A DNA stretch of 49,585 nt, taken from Cumulibacter manganitolerans. Its GTDB lineage: Bacteria; Actinomycetota; Actinomycetes; Mycobacteriales; Antricoccaceae. The translations under genes were made by a program, and so were the position numbers. Position 1 is the stretch's first letter. Each line of letters starts with the position of its first letter. The stretch spans positions 1 through 49,585 of the forward strand of contig NZ_WBKP01000026.1 of NCBI RefSeq assembly GCF_009602465.1, given 5' to 3'. Below are positions 16,428 to 24,629 of this stretch, one piece after another. Under the pieces are notes generated by a model that saw only the letters and a program-made list of their open reading frames with translations, did no database searches and was not told where the DNA came from.

Positions 16428-16925
16428 GTGGCAACCAAGATCAAGCTCATGCGCCTGGGCAAGATGCGCGCCCCGTACTACCGCATCGTCGTGGCCGACG
16501 CGCGCACCAAGCGCGACGGCCGCGCGATCGAGACGATCGGCAAGTACCACCCCAAGGAGAACCCGTCGTTCATCGAGGTCGACTCCGAGCGTGCGCAGTA
16601 CTGGCTCGGTGTCGGCGCGCAGCCGACCGACGCGGTGGCGGCGATTCTGAAGGTCACCGGTGACTGGCAGAAGTTCAAGGGCGAGGCGGCTCCCGAGCCG
16701 ATGAAGACCAAGGCGCCCGCCGAGGACAAGAAGGCCCGCTACGAGGCCGCGCTCGCCGGCGCGATGGCCGACGGCGACGCCGCCAAGGGGGCTGCGACCA
16801 CGCCCAAGAAGAAGGCCGCCCCGAAGGCGGACGACGCCGCCAAGGCCGAGCAGCCGAGCGCCGCCACGGCCAAGGCCGAGGAGGCTCCTCAGGCTGACGC
16901 GGCCCCGGCCGAGGACGCCAAGTAG
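16428..16925 (+). CDS. rpsP: 30S ribosomal protein S16 with C-terminal extension
   Basis: S16 is an early assembly protein of the small ribosomal subunit. Residues 1-80 form the conserved domain ([21 protein letters not shown], then GKYHPKENP). The remaining 85 residues are Ala/Lys/Glu/Asp-rich, of low complexity and probably disordered, a known feature of actinobacterial S16. The start is GTG 16428. The stop overlaps the khpA GTG by one base, and the order rpsP-khpA-rimM-trmD is the usual ribosome-maturation operon. Confidence 0.97.
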   Translation: MATKIKLMRLGKMRAPYYRIVVADARTKRDGRAIETIGKYHPKENPSFIEVDSERAQYWLGVGAQPTDAVAAILKVTGDWQKFKGEAAPEPMKTKAPAEDKKARYEAALAGAMADGDAAKGAATTPKKKAAPKADDAAKAEQPSAATAKAEEAPQADAAPAEDAK

Positions 16926-17158
16926 TGCTCGAGGAAGCCGTCTCGCACCTCGTGCGCGGCATCGTCGCCAACCCCGACGACGTGCAGGTCGACATGGTCA
17001 CGACCCGCCGCGGGCGGGTGCTGGAGATCCGGGTGCACCCCGATGATCTCGGCAAGGTGATCGGCCGCAGCGGCCGCACCGCGAAGGCGTTGCGCCAGGT
17101 CGTGTCGGCGGTCGGCGGCAAGGGCATCCGCGTCGACGTCGTGGACGTCGACGACTGA
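16925..17158 (+). CDS. khpA: KH-domain RNA-binding protein KhpA
   Basis: Small protein of 77 residues with a single KH domain. The RNA-contact GxxG loop is in GKVIGRSGRTAKALR (about residues 43-57). In other bacteria KhpA, alone or with KhpB, binds many RNAs and affects cell elongation and translation. In actinobacteria it lies between rpsP and rimM, as here. The GTG start shares one base with the rpsP stop, so it is translationally coupled. Confidence 0.93.
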   Translation: MLEEAVSHLVRGIVANPDDVQVDMVTTRRGRVLEIRVHPDDLGKVIGRSGRTAKALRQVVSAVGGKGIRVDVVDVDD

Positions 17159-17183
17159 GCACCGCACATCGACAAGCACCGCA

Positions 17184-17221
17184 CTGTGGGCAAGCGCCGA
17201 GCGATCGGGGCTTGCCCACAG
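17184..17221. terminator. 12-bp hairpin between khpA and rimM (attenuator, terminator or RNA-processing site)
   Basis: CTGTGGGCAAGC (17184-17195) and GCTTGCCCACAG (17210-17221) pair perfectly around a 14-nt loop. No T-run follows, so a classical intrinsic terminator is not proven. Attenuation, processing or a protein site are alternatives. It fills most of the 109-nt khpA-rimM gap. Confidence 0.5.
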
Positions 17222-17267
17222 CGCGTTCTGCGCCCGTCATACTGACCGCACCACGAAGGAGAGCACC

Positions 17268-17783
17268 GTGCAGCTGGTGATCGGCCGGATCGGCAAGGCC
17301 CACGGCATCCGGGGCGAGCTGAACGTCGGCATCCGCACCGACGAGCCGGAGGAACGCTTCGCGGTCGGCGCCGTGCTGCGCACCGACCCCGCCGAGCGCG
17401 GCCCGCTCACGGTCCGCTCCCAGCGCTTCGTCAGCGGGCAGAAGCTGGTGCTCGGGTTCGCGGAGATCGCCGACCGCACGGCGGCCGAGACGCTGCAGGG
17501 GACGCTGCTGGTCATCGACTCGGACGAGCTGCCGCCGATCGAGGACGACGACGACTTCTACGACCACGAGCTGGTCGGGATGGCCGTCTCGACCGAGGAC
17601 GGGGTCGACGTCGGTGAGGTCGTCGACGTCGTCCACGGCGCCGGCGGCGACACCCTCGTCGTCCGGGCCCGCGGGGAGCGTCGGGAGATCCTGCTGCCGT
17701 TCGTGCGCGACATCGTGCCGGTCGTCGACCGCGCGACGCGGTGCATCACCGTGACGCCGCCCGACGGGCTGCTCGAGCTGTGA
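17268..17783 (+). CDS. rimM: Ribosome maturation factor RimM
   Basis: RimM helps assemble the 30S head around S19. The 171-residue protein has the N-terminal barrel (LVIGRIGKAHGIRGELNV) and the C-terminal PRC-barrel domain (FYDHELVGMAV, then ILLPFVRDIVPVVD). The start is GTG 17268 with a good AAGGAGAG site upstream. Its TGA stop overlaps the trmD GTG, indicating coupling. Confidence 0.96.
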   Translation: MQLVIGRIGKAHGIRGELNVGIRTDEPEERFAVGAVLRTDPAERGPLTVRSQRFVSGQKLVLGFAEIADRTAAETLQGTLLVIDSDELPPIEDDDDFYDHELVGMAVSTEDGVDVGEVVDVVHGAGGDTLVVRARGERREILLPFVRDIVPVVDRATRCITVTPPDGLLEL

Positions 17784-18523
17784 GGATCGACGTCCTCACG
17801 GTCTTCCCGGGCTACCTGGATCCGCTGCGCGAGTCCCTCGTCGGCAAGTCCATCGCGCGCGGTGATCTCGCCGTCGGCGTGCACGACCTGCGGGCCTGGA
17901 CCCACGACGTGCATCACAGCGTCGACGACGCGCCGTACGGGGGCGGCCCGGGCATGGTCATGAAGCCCACGGTCTGGGGCGCGGCACTCGACGAGACGCT
18001 CCGGCCCGACTCGATCCTCGTCGTGCCGACCCCTGCAGGGCGGCTGTTCACCCAGCGCGACGCCGAACGGCTGGCGGACGCCGAGCACCTGGTGTTCGCC
18101 TGCGGACGCTACGAGGGCATCGACCAGCGGGTCGCGGACGACGCGGCGCGCCGCGTTCCCGTCCTCGAGCTGTCGATCGGCGACTACGTGCTGGCCGGGG
18201 GAGAGGTCGCCGTCCTGGTGATGGTCGAGGCGATCGCCCGGCTGCTGCCCGGCGTCCTGGGCAACGCCGAGTCGGCCCGCCTGGACTCGCACTCCGACGG
18301 GCTGCTGGAGGGGCCGTCGTACACCAGGCCCGAGGTGTGGCGGGACCTCGCCGTCCCCGACGTGCTGCGGTCGGGGAACCACGCCGCGATCGCGCGCTGG
18401 CGTCGCGACGAGGCCCTGCGGCGGACCGCGACGCGACGGCCCGACCTGCTCGCGGCGTACGACGAGACCCTGCTGGACGCCCGGGACCGGGAGGTCCTCG
18501 CGCAGCTCGACGGCCCCGCGTAG
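17780..18523 (+). CDS. trmD: tRNA (guanine37-N1)-methyltransferase TrmD
   Basis: Methylates G37 next to the anticodon and so prevents frameshifting. The 247-residue protein starts VRIDVLTVFPGYL at GTG 17780, overlapping the rimM stop as GTGA. Trefoil-knot SAM-binding motifs are present: DAPYGGGPGMVMKP (about 50-63), FACGRYEGID, and LSIGDYVLAGGE (about 132-143). Length and order are normal. The next 181 nt hold the rplS promoter and leader. Confidence 0.97.
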   Translation: MRIDVLTVFPGYLDPLRESLVGKSIARGDLAVGVHDLRAWTHDVHHSVDDAPYGGGPGMVMKPTVWGAALDETLRPDSILVVPTPAGRLFTQRDAERLADAEHLVFACGRYEGIDQRVADDAARRVPVLELSIGDYVLAGGEVAVLVMVEAIARLLPGVLGNAESARLDSHSDGLLEGPSYTRPEVWRDLAVPDVLRSGNHAAIARWRRDEALRRTATRRPDLLAAYDETLLDARDREVLAQLDGPA

Positions 18524-18554
18524 CGAAAGTCACGCGACCGCGCGGGGCCCGGTG

Positions 18555-18583
18555 TTCCGCAAACCTCGACGATAGGGCACACT
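18555..18583 (+). promoter_or_regulatory. rplS promoter
   Basis: TTCCGC (18555-18560) and CACACT (18578-18583) are spaced by 17 nt. ACAGGTTG (18586-18593) follows two nt after the -10, as at rpsP. The implied leader to ATG 18705 is about 115 nt. The -35 match is weak. Confidence 0.42.
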
Positions 18584-18704
18584 AGACAGGTTGCCTTTGG
18601 CCAGAAGTGCGCTCGACGCCGCGCCCGGCAGCCACCTGAAGACTTCCGCTCGTGCTCCACCGCGCGGGCCTGACATGTAGGCAAGACGAAGGAAGCGACA
18701 CGAC

Positions 18705-19052
18705 ATGAACGTCCTCGACGAACTCGACCGCGAGCTGCTGCGCGACGACATCCCCGAGTTCCGCCCCGGCGACACCCTGAAGGTGCGGGTCAAGGTCATC
18801 GAGGGCACCCGCTCGCGCATCCAGGACTTCCAGGGCGTCGTCATCCGCCGCCACGGCGCCGGTGCCCGCGAGACGTTCACCGTCCGCAAGATCTCCTCGG
18901 GCGTCGGCGTCGAGCGCACCTTCCCGGTGCACACGCCGGTCATCGAGGCCATCGAGGTCATGACCCGCGGTGACGTCCGTCGCGCCAAGCTGTACTACCT
19001 GCGCAACCTGCGCGGCAAGGCCGCCAAGATCAAGGAGCGTCGCTTCAAGTAG
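18705..19052 (+). CDS. rplS: 50S ribosomal protein L19
   Basis: L19 sits at the interface of the 30S and 50S subunits. The 115-residue protein has the conserved [14 protein letters not shown] and the C-terminal [20 protein letters not shown]. An AAGGAAG site precedes the ATG. It appears to be a single-gene unit, since a promoter-like sequence precedes it and a strong intrinsic terminator begins 13 nt after its stop. Confidence 0.98.
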   Translation: MNVLDELDRELLRDDIPEFRPGDTLKVRVKVIEGTRSRIQDFQGVVIRRHGAGARETFTVRKISSGVGVERTFPVHTPVIEAIEVMTRGDVRRAKLYYLRNLRGKAAKIKERRFK

Positions 19053-19064
19053 CGCACGCGCCCG

Positions 19065-19108
19065 AAGGCGCGGTCCGGCAACCCGCCGGACCGCGCCTTT
19101 CTCGTTCT
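19065..19108 (+). terminator. Intrinsic terminator after rplS
   Basis: AAGGCGCGGTCCGGC (19065-19079) and GCCGGACCGCGCCTT (19085-19099) form a perfect 15-bp stem with a 5-nt loop, followed by the T-rich TCTCGTTCTC. This is the clearest terminator in the window. Confidence 0.92.
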
Positions 19109-19155
19109 CCGGGGGGTCGCCGGGGTGCCTCACCAGCGGTTCGCCCGCGGTCGCC

Positions 19156-19161
19156 TACGCT
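19156..19161 (+). promoter_or_regulatory. -10 element of lepB (leaderless)
   Basis: TACGCT lies 7 nt before ATG 19169, with no ribosome-binding site between. Confidence 0.55.
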
Positions 19162-19168
19162 TGTCGGA

Positions 19169-20173
19169 ATGAGCACGAATGACCGTCCCGAGCGCGACGA
19201 CGCGGAGTTCGTGGACCCCCAGCCGCGGATCGAGGACGCCGGAGCGCACCGGACGGCGGAGCCCCCGGAGGCCGAGCGGACCGAGGACGGCGCCGCACCG
19301 CAGGGAGACGCCGAGGCGGACGGCGGGCGCCGGGGACGCAGGCGCAAGGCCGCCCGTGGCGGCTTCGGCCAGTGGCTCAAGGAGCTCCCGATCATGCTGG
19401 CGATCGCGTTCGTCATCGCGGTGCTGCTGAAGTCCTTCGTCGTCCAGGCGTTCTGGATCCCCTCCGGATCCATGGAGCAGACCCTGCACGGCTGCCCCGG
19501 CTGCACCGGGGACCGCATCCTGGTCAACCGGATGAGCTACTGGTTCAGCGACCCCGAGCCCGGTGACATCGTCGTGTTCGAGGCACCGTCCAGCTGGGAG
19601 CCGGAGGTGCACGTCACGGAGCCCGACGACGTGCTCGGGCAGTCCTGGCTGTGGCTCAAGCGGCTGGTCGGCGCCGCGCCACCGGCCGCGAAGGACCTCG
19701 TCAAGCGGGTGATCGCGACGGAGGGACAGACCGTGTCGTGCTGCGACGCGCAGGGTCGCGTCCTGGTCGACGGCAAGCCGCTGGACGAGCCCTACATCTA
19801 CCTCGACGGACAGCCGCCGAACGCCGCCTACGCGCTGCGCGACTTCGGTCCCATCAAGGTGCCCAAGGACCGGCTGTTCGTGATGGGCGACCACCGCAAC
19901 GGGTCGGCCGACTCGCGCGCGCACATCGACGACCAGTACCAGGGCACCGTGCCGGTCGACTCGGTGGTCGGGCGCGCGTTCGTGATCCTGTATCCCTTCG
20001 ACCGCTTCCGGTGGCTGGGCGAGGACAACCCGCAGGCCCAGGCGCTCCCGCACGCCGGCCCCGCCGGCCTGCTCGCCGAGCCGCCGGTGCTCGCGCTGCT
20101 GTTCGTGGCGCCGATGAGCGGCGTGCAGGCGCTCCGCCGGCGCCGCCGGGAGGATGAGCCGTGTACGCCGTAG
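19169..20173 (+). CDS. lepB: Signal peptidase I
   Basis: Membrane serine protease that cleaves signal peptides from exported proteins. The 334-residue protein has an acidic, disordered N-terminal region (1-60), a membrane anchor (about 74-94), the box with catalytic Ser101 in IPSGSMEQTL, catalytic Lys179 in LVKRVIATEGQ, and the conserved VMGDHRNGSADSR (about 238-250). A second hydrophobic helix near the C-terminus (PVLALLFVAP) precedes a basic tail. It follows rplS and its terminator and overlaps the start of rnhB by 13 nt. Confidence 0.97.
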   Translation: MSTNDRPERDDAEFVDPQPRIEDAGAHRTAEPPEAERTEDGAAPQGDAEADGGRRGRRRKAARGGFGQWLKELPIMLAIAFVIAVLLKSFVVQAFWIPSGSMEQTLHGCPGCTGDRILVNRMSYWFSDPEPGDIVVFEAPSSWEPEVHVTEPDDVLGQSWLWLKRLVGAAPPAAKDLVKRVIATEGQTVSCCDAQGRVLVDGKPLDEPYIYLDGQPPNAAYALRDFGPIKVPKDRLFVMGDHRNGSADSRAHIDDQYQGTVPVDSVVGRAFVILYPFDRFRWLGEDNPQAQALPHAGPAGLLAEPPVLALLFVAPMSGVQALRRRRREDEPCTP

Positions 20174-20859
20174 CCGACGTCCTGGCACCGCGGTACGTGC
20201 TGCGCGCCGGTGCGGAGAGCTTCGTGCCGATGGAGACCGTCCTGGCCCGCGCGGGATTCACCGTGGTCGCCGGCGCCGACGAGGCGGGCCGCGGCGCCTG
20301 CGCGGGCCCGCTGACCGCTGCCGCGTGCGTGCTGCCCGCCGGCCGGCGGGGCGAGATCGACGGGCTCGCGGACTCCAAGCTGCTCACCGAGGCCGTGCGC
20401 GAGCGGCTGTACGAGGAGATCGTGCGGCGCGCCGTCGCCTGGCAGGTGGTCAGCATCGAGGCCGACGTCATCGATCGGATCGGACTGCACGTGGCCAACC
20501 TGCAGGCGATGCGCCGAGCCGTCCGCGGGCTCGGCGTCACGCCGGCGTACACGCTCACCGACGGATTCCCGGTGGACGGCATCGGCGGCCCGACCCTCGC
20601 GGTGTGGAAGGGCGATCGCGTGTCGTCGTCCATCGCCGCCGCCAGCATCCTGGCGAAGGTGACCCGCGACCGCCGGATGCGCGAGCTCGCGCTGGCCTAC
20701 CCGCAGTACGGCTTCGACGTCCACAAGGGCTACGGAACCAGCCAGCACGAGGCCGCGCTCGCGGCACACGGACCGTCGCCACAGCACCGCCTGCGCTACG
20801 CGAACGTGCGCCGTCACCGTGTGGTTAACTCGCAGATGATGGGGGAGGAGACCGGATGA
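20161..20859 (+). CDS. rnhB: Ribonuclease HII
   Basis: Removes ribonucleotides and RNA primers from RNA-DNA hybrids. The 232-residue protein has the catalytic DEAGRGACAGPL (Asp40, Glu41), the segment SSIAAASILAKVTRDR, and YGFDVHKGYGTSQH near the C-terminus. The GTG start at 20161 lies inside the end of lepB, with GGGAGG seven nt upstream. The end overlaps the DUF2469 gene as ATGA, so the three genes are probably one operon. Confidence 0.95.
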   Translation: MYAVADVLAPRYVLRAGAESFVPMETVLARAGFTVVAGADEAGRGACAGPLTAAACVLPAGRRGEIDGLADSKLLTEAVRERLYEEIVRRAVAWQVVSIEADVIDRIGLHVANLQAMRRAVRGLGVTPAYTLTDGFPVDGIGGPTLAVWKGDRVSSSIAAASILAKVTRDRRMRELALAYPQYGFDVHKGYGTSQHEAALAAHGPSPQHRLRYANVRRHRVVNSQMMGEETG

Positions 20860-21158
20860 GCGCCGAGGATCTCGAGCGGTACGAGACCGAGCTCGAGCTA
20901 CAGCTCTACCGCGAGTACAAGGACATCGCCCGGCAGTTCAGCTACGTCGTCGAGACCGAGCGCCGGTTCTACCTCGCCAACTCCGTCGACCTGCAGGTCC
21001 GCAACGCCGGCGGCGAGGTGTACTTCGAGCTGCAGCTGCAGGACGCCTGGGTGTGGGACATCCACCGCCCCGCGCGGTTCGTCAAGAACGTCCGCGTGGT
21101 CACCTTCAAGGACGTCAACGTCGAGGAGCTCGACAAGCCCGACCTCGAGGTCCCCTAG
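20856..21158 (+). CDS. DUF2469-family protein
   Basis: Conserved actinobacterial protein of 100 residues, of unknown function, found directly after rnhB across the phylum (Rv2901c in M. tuberculosis). It is highly charged, with the family sequences LYREYKDIARQFSYVVETERRF split around residues 17-38 and LQDAWVWDIHRPARFVKNVR around 61-80. There is no signal peptide or membrane segment. The ATG overlaps the rnhB stop by 4 nt. Strict linkage to rnhB hints at a nucleic-acid role, but nothing in the sequence proves it. Confidence 0.93.
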   Translation: MSAEDLERYETELELQLYREYKDIARQFSYVVETERRFYLANSVDLQVRNAGGEVYFELQLQDAWVWDIHRPARFVKNVRVVTFKDVNVEELDKPDLEVP

Positions 21159-21181
21159 CCTCCGCGCCCCGCTGCACCCCG

Positions 21182-21239
21182 GCACAGCGCGCGGACTTCT
21201 GCACGGCCAGCGGGCTCGAGCACAGCGCGCGGACTTCTG
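21182..21239. repeat. Two 20-nt direct repeats in the DUF2469-yraN intergenic region
   Basis: GCACAGCGCGCGGACTTCTG occurs exactly at 21182-21201 and 21220-21239, with starts 38 nt apart. A third, weaker version (CGACCTCTGTGCGCGAG) starts near 21282. The 338-nt gap (21159-21496) holds no convincing gene. Besides these repeats and a hairpin I see only the yraN ribosome-binding site. Confidence 0.75.
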
Positions 21240-21275
21240 TACATCGAGTGGACCGACCGGCCCGCGCGATGTACA
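21238..21275. repeat. 9-bp inverted repeat before yraN
   Basis: TGTACATCG (21238-21246) and CGATGTACA (21267-21275) pair perfectly around a 20-nt loop. The left arm begins inside the second direct repeat. It could be a hairpin or a spaced operator. Confidence 0.55.
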
Positions 21276-21496
21276 CACCCCCGACCTCTGTGCGCGAGCC
21301 CGAGCCGGTGCGTATCCCGACGGCTGGGCACGAGCCCCATCGCACGCGCGGGTAGCACACCGGCCCGACCCGTAGGGGCGCCACCGCCGGCGTTGTGCAC
21401 ACCGCTCGGGCGTCGTCCACAGGTCGCCCACCAAGCCCCCATGGGCCGGCCCGGCGGGTCACTCTCGATCGCGACACCACGCGAGAGGGAGGCGGC

Positions 21497-21856
21497 ATGG
21501 CGCTCAAGGACGACCTCGGCAGGCTCGGTGAAGACCTGGCCGCGGCCGAGCTGGAACGGTCCGGGATGCGGATCGTGGCGCGCAACTGGCGCTGCCCGGA
21601 CGGTGAGCTGGACATCGTGGCCATCGACGGCGCCACCCTGGTCGTCTGCGAGGTGAAGACCCGCTCGTCGACGTACTTCGGTGAGCCGATCGAGGCGCTC
21701 ACGCCCAGCAAGATCAACCGTATCTATCGACTGGCGTCGATCTTCCGACGGCAGCACCCGGTCGGCGTCAGCGACGTGCGGTACGACGTCGTGTCGGTCA
21801 TCGCGCGGCGCGGCTACCGGCCGGTGTGCCAGCACGTGCGCGGGGCGTTCGGATGA
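21497..21856 (+). CDS. YraN family protein (UPF0102, endonuclease-like fold)
   Basis: The 119-residue protein has a PD-(D/E)xK-like core: GEDLAAAELERSG near the N-terminus, DGELDIVAID (about 35-44) and VVCEVKTRSS (about 48-57). The Asp, Glu and Lys positions of the nuclease fold are present. Function is not established, but the family is usually linked to comM and dprA, as here. GAGGGAGG precedes the ATG. The frame is open for 34 more codons upstream, but that stretch is Pro/Arg-rich intergenic sequence. The stop overlaps comM. Confidence 0.93.
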   Translation: MALKDDLGRLGEDLAAAELERSGMRIVARNWRCPDGELDIVAIDGATLVVCEVKTRSSTYFGEPIEALTPSKINRIYRLASIFRRQHPVGVSDVRYDVVSVIARRGYRPVCQHVRGAFG

Positions 21857-23427
21857 GCGAGCCGCACGCCCCCGACGCCGGGGGCCGGCAGCGGGTGGCG
21901 TCGGTGCGGGCGGTGACCGTCGAGGGCGTCACCGGTATCCCGGTCGGCGTGGAATGCACGGCGGGCGCGGGCGCCCCGTCGGAGTCGCGGATCCTCGGGC
22001 TGCCCGATGCCGCGGTCCGCGAGTCCTTCACCCGGATGCGCTCGGCCCTGGCGAGCTGCCGGTACGAATGGAAGGCCCGGAAGGTGACCTTCAACCTGTC
22101 ACCGGCGAACGTGCGCAAGCAGGGCAGCGGATTCGACCTGGCGTTCGCGGTCTCGATGCTGGTCTTGGACGGGCTGGTCGATACCGAACGAATCGCCGAC
22201 ACCGTGTTCTTCGGCGAGCTCGGGCTCGACGGCCGGCTGCATCCGGTGCGCGGTGCGTTGCCGGTGCTGCTGGCCGCCGCGTCCTCCGGCGCCCGGCGGG
22301 TGATCCTGCCGCTCGGCAATCGCGCAGAGGCGTCCATCCCGCTCGGAGCCGCCCGCGACCTGGAGGTCTGGTGCTCACCCACGTTGGCCGACGTCTACCG
22401 GATGCTCGGCGGCCACGATCACGAGGTCGAACGCGTGCGACCGGCGCCGCCGGGCCGGCCGCGCGAGCTCCCCGACCTTGCGGAGGTGCGCGGGCAGCCA
22501 CTGGGCAAGCGCGCCCTGGAGATCGCCGCCGCGGGCGGGCACCACCTGATGTTCTGCGGCCTGCCGGGCGCCGGCAAGACGATGCTCGCCAGACGGATGC
22601 CCTCGATCCTGCCCCGCCTCAGCGACGAGGACGCGCTTACGGTGACCTCGATCCGGTCGGTGAGCGGGATGATCGACCCCGAGCACCCGCTGCACGACTG
22701 GCCGCCCTTCGAGGACCCGCACCACAACGCCACCGCGGTGTCGCTGGTCGGCGGCGGTACGCCGGTCGTGCGCCCCGGAGCGGTCAGCCGCGCCCATCGC
22801 GGCGTGCTGTTCCTCGACGAGGCGCCCGAGTTCGACGCCCGGGTGCTCGACCAGCTCCGGCAGCCGCTGGAGACCGGGTCGGTAACCATCCACCGGGCCA
22901 GCGGGGCGTTCACGTTCCCCGCGCGGTTCCAGCTGATCCTCGCCGCCAATCCGTGCCCATGCGCCGAGGCGGCCGGACCGGGCAGCTGCGTCTGCACCAG
23001 CGTCGTGCGGCGGCGCTACCAGGCGCGGCTGTCCGGTCCGCTGCTCGATCGCGTCGATCTCGTCGTGGACCTGCTGCCGCCGCAGCGCGGTGCGCTGCTC
23101 GACCACACGGTCGTCGAGGAGGCGAGTGCCGTCGTGGCCCGGCGGGTGCTCCTGGCCCGGCAGCGGGCGATCGCCCGGTGGTCTCCCGGCCGGCTCAACA
23201 GCGAGGTGCCCGCCCGGCAGCTGCGCGCTCGCTGGCAGCCCGGCGGGGCCAGCCGCGACCTGCTGGCGCGCGCGTACGACGCGGGGCGGCTCACCGGCCG
23301 TGGCTACGACAGGGTGCTGCGCGTCGCGTGGACGATCGCCGACCTGGCCGGTCACGACGAACCCGGCTTCGACGACGTCGCCGAGGCGCTGGCCTTCCGG
23401 CGCAGAGCGTTCGGAGCGGCGGCATGA
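21853..23427 (+). CDS. comM: YifB/ComM-family AAA+ Mg-chelatase-like ATPase
   Basis: The 524-residue protein has an N-terminal Lon-protease-like domain (about 10-170; FGELGLDGRLHPVRGALPVL) and an AAA+ domain with Walker A GLPGAGKTML (236-245), Walker B VLFLDEAPEF (about 318-327) and a cysteine cluster NPCPC and SCVC (about 368-383). A C-terminal Mg-chelatase domain follows. In naturally competent bacteria ComM is a helicase that drives branch migration during integration of donor DNA. ATGA overlaps join it to both yraN and dprA. Confidence 0.95.
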   Translation: MSEPHAPDAGGRQRVASVRAVTVEGVTGIPVGVECTAGAGAPSESRILGLPDAAVRESFTRMRSALASCRYEWKARKVTFNLSPANVRKQGSGFDLAFAVSMLVLDGLVDTERIADTVFFGELGLDGRLHPVRGALPVLLAAASSGARRVILPLGNRAEASIPLGAARDLEVWCSPTLADVYRMLGGHDHEVERVRPAPPGRPRELPDLAEVRGQPLGKRALEIAAAGGHHLMFCGLPGAGKTMLARRMPSILPRLSDEDALTVTSIRSVSGMIDPEHPLHDWPPFEDPHHNATAVSLVGGGTPVVRPGAVSRAHRGVLFLDEAPEFDARVLDQLRQPLETGSVTIHRASGAFTFPARFQLILAANPCPCAEAAGPGSCVCTSVVRRRYQARLSGPLLDRVDLVVDLLPPQRGALLDHTVVEEASAVVARRVLLARQRAIARWSPGRLNSEVPARQLRARWQPGGASRDLLARAYDAGRLTGRGYDRVLRVAWTIADLAGHDEPGFDDVAEALAFRRRAFGAAA

Positions 23428-24566
23428 CCCGCGTCGGGGACGGCTCGCCGGCCGCTGCGCTCGCCTGGCTCAGCCGCACCGTCGAGCCGGGCAACCGCGA
23501 CCTGTGGGCGTACGTCGGGTCGCTCGGCGCCGTCGAGGTCGCCGAACAGCTGCACGCCGGCGACGGGCCCCGGAGGCTGCAGAATGCTGCCGGCGAGCGC
23601 TGGTCGGAGGACCGCAGCCTCCACGACCTCGAGGCCGCCGCGCGGTGCGGCGCCCGGCTGCTCACCCCGGACGACGACGAGTGGCCGCGGGACATCACCG
23701 ACCTCATGGGAGCCGCGGCCAGCGCCGGCGCGCAGCAATGCGTGCCGCCGATCGCGCTGTGGGTGCGCGGACCGATGTCGCTGGCCCGCGGCCTGGCGCG
23801 GGCCGTGGCGATCGTCGGGGCCCGGGCGGCCACCGGCTACGGCGAGTACGTCGCGGGCGACCTCGCGCTCGGTCTCGCCGAGCGGCAGGTGACCGTCGTG
23901 AGCGGCGGCGCCAACGGCATCGACGGCGCGGCGCACCGATCCGCGCTGGGCGGGGGCGGCGGCACGGTGGCCGTGCTCGGCTGCGGCATCGATCGCTTCT
24001 ACCCGCGCTCCAACGACCTGCTGCTCGCGCAGATCGCCCAGCACGGCGCGCTGGTGAGCGAGTGGCCGCCGGGCGCGGCGGCGATGCGCAACCGGTTCCT
24101 GGTGCGCAACCGGCTGATCGCGGCGTTCGGCCTCGGCACGGTGGTCGTCGAGGCGGCCCTGCGCAGCGGCGCACGGTCCACGGCCGGACGAGCCCGCGAC
24201 CTCGGGCGGGTGGTGATGACGGTGCCCGGTCCCGTCACGTCCGCGACGTCGGCCGGCTGCCTGCAGATGCTGCGCGACGAAGGCGCCGTCCCGGTCGGCA
24301 GCACCGCGCACGTGCTCGAGGCGATCGCGCTGCCCGGCATCGACCTCGCACCTGACGAGCGCGGGGCCGACCGGCCCGGCGACGAGCTCGACCAGGGCCT
24401 CGGTGCGCTGCTCGACGCGGTCCCGGCCAGGCGGCCGGCACCGGCCGAGGCGATCGCCCGGACCTCGGCGCTCGCCGCCCCCGAGGTGCTCCGCGGGCTC
24501 ACCGTCCTCGAGCTGATGGGGTACGTGCAGCAGCTCGACGGGCGGTGGCGGCGAGCCCCCGGATAA
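23424..24566 (+). CDS. dprA: DNA-processing protein DprA
   Basis: DprA binds incoming single-stranded DNA and loads RecA. The 380-residue protein has an N-terminal helical region and the Rossmann-like DprA domain with VAIVGARAATGYGEYVA, VVSGGANGIDGAAHRSAL, VLGCGIDRFYP and RFLVRNRLIAAFG. A winged-helix-like C-terminus follows (about 320-380). The ATG overlaps the comM stop. Natural competence is not shown by these genes alone, since they are widespread in actinobacteria. Confidence 0.96.
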   Translation: MTRVGDGSPAAALAWLSRTVEPGNRDLWAYVGSLGAVEVAEQLHAGDGPRRLQNAAGERWSEDRSLHDLEAAARCGARLLTPDDDEWPRDITDLMGAAASAGAQQCVPPIALWVRGPMSLARGLARAVAIVGARAATGYGEYVAGDLALGLAERQVTVVSGGANGIDGAAHRSALGGGGGTVAVLGCGIDRFYPRSNDLLLAQIAQHGALVSEWPPGAAAMRNRFLVRNRLIAAFGLGTVVVEAALRSGARSTAGRARDLGRVVMTVPGPVTSATSAGCLQMLRDEGAVPVGSTAHVLEAIALPGIDLAPDERGADRPGDELDQGLGALLDAVPARRPAPAEAIARTSALAAPEVLRGLTVLELMGYVQQLDGRWRRAPG

Positions 24567-24629
24567 CGTTCCTGCCGCGCCCGGCGGGTCGGGTTGAACG
24601 CCCCGCGGCCGGTCCGTCACCGTAGGGGG

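Noticed and set aside
21182-21239. CRISPR array from the repeated 20-mer
   Set aside because: Only two exact copies with an 18-nt spacer, no further units and no cas genes.
21497-24566. Calling the organism naturally competent from yraN, comM and dprA
   Set aside because: These genes are widespread in actinobacteria without known competence, and no DNA-uptake genes (comEA, comEC, pili) lie in the window.
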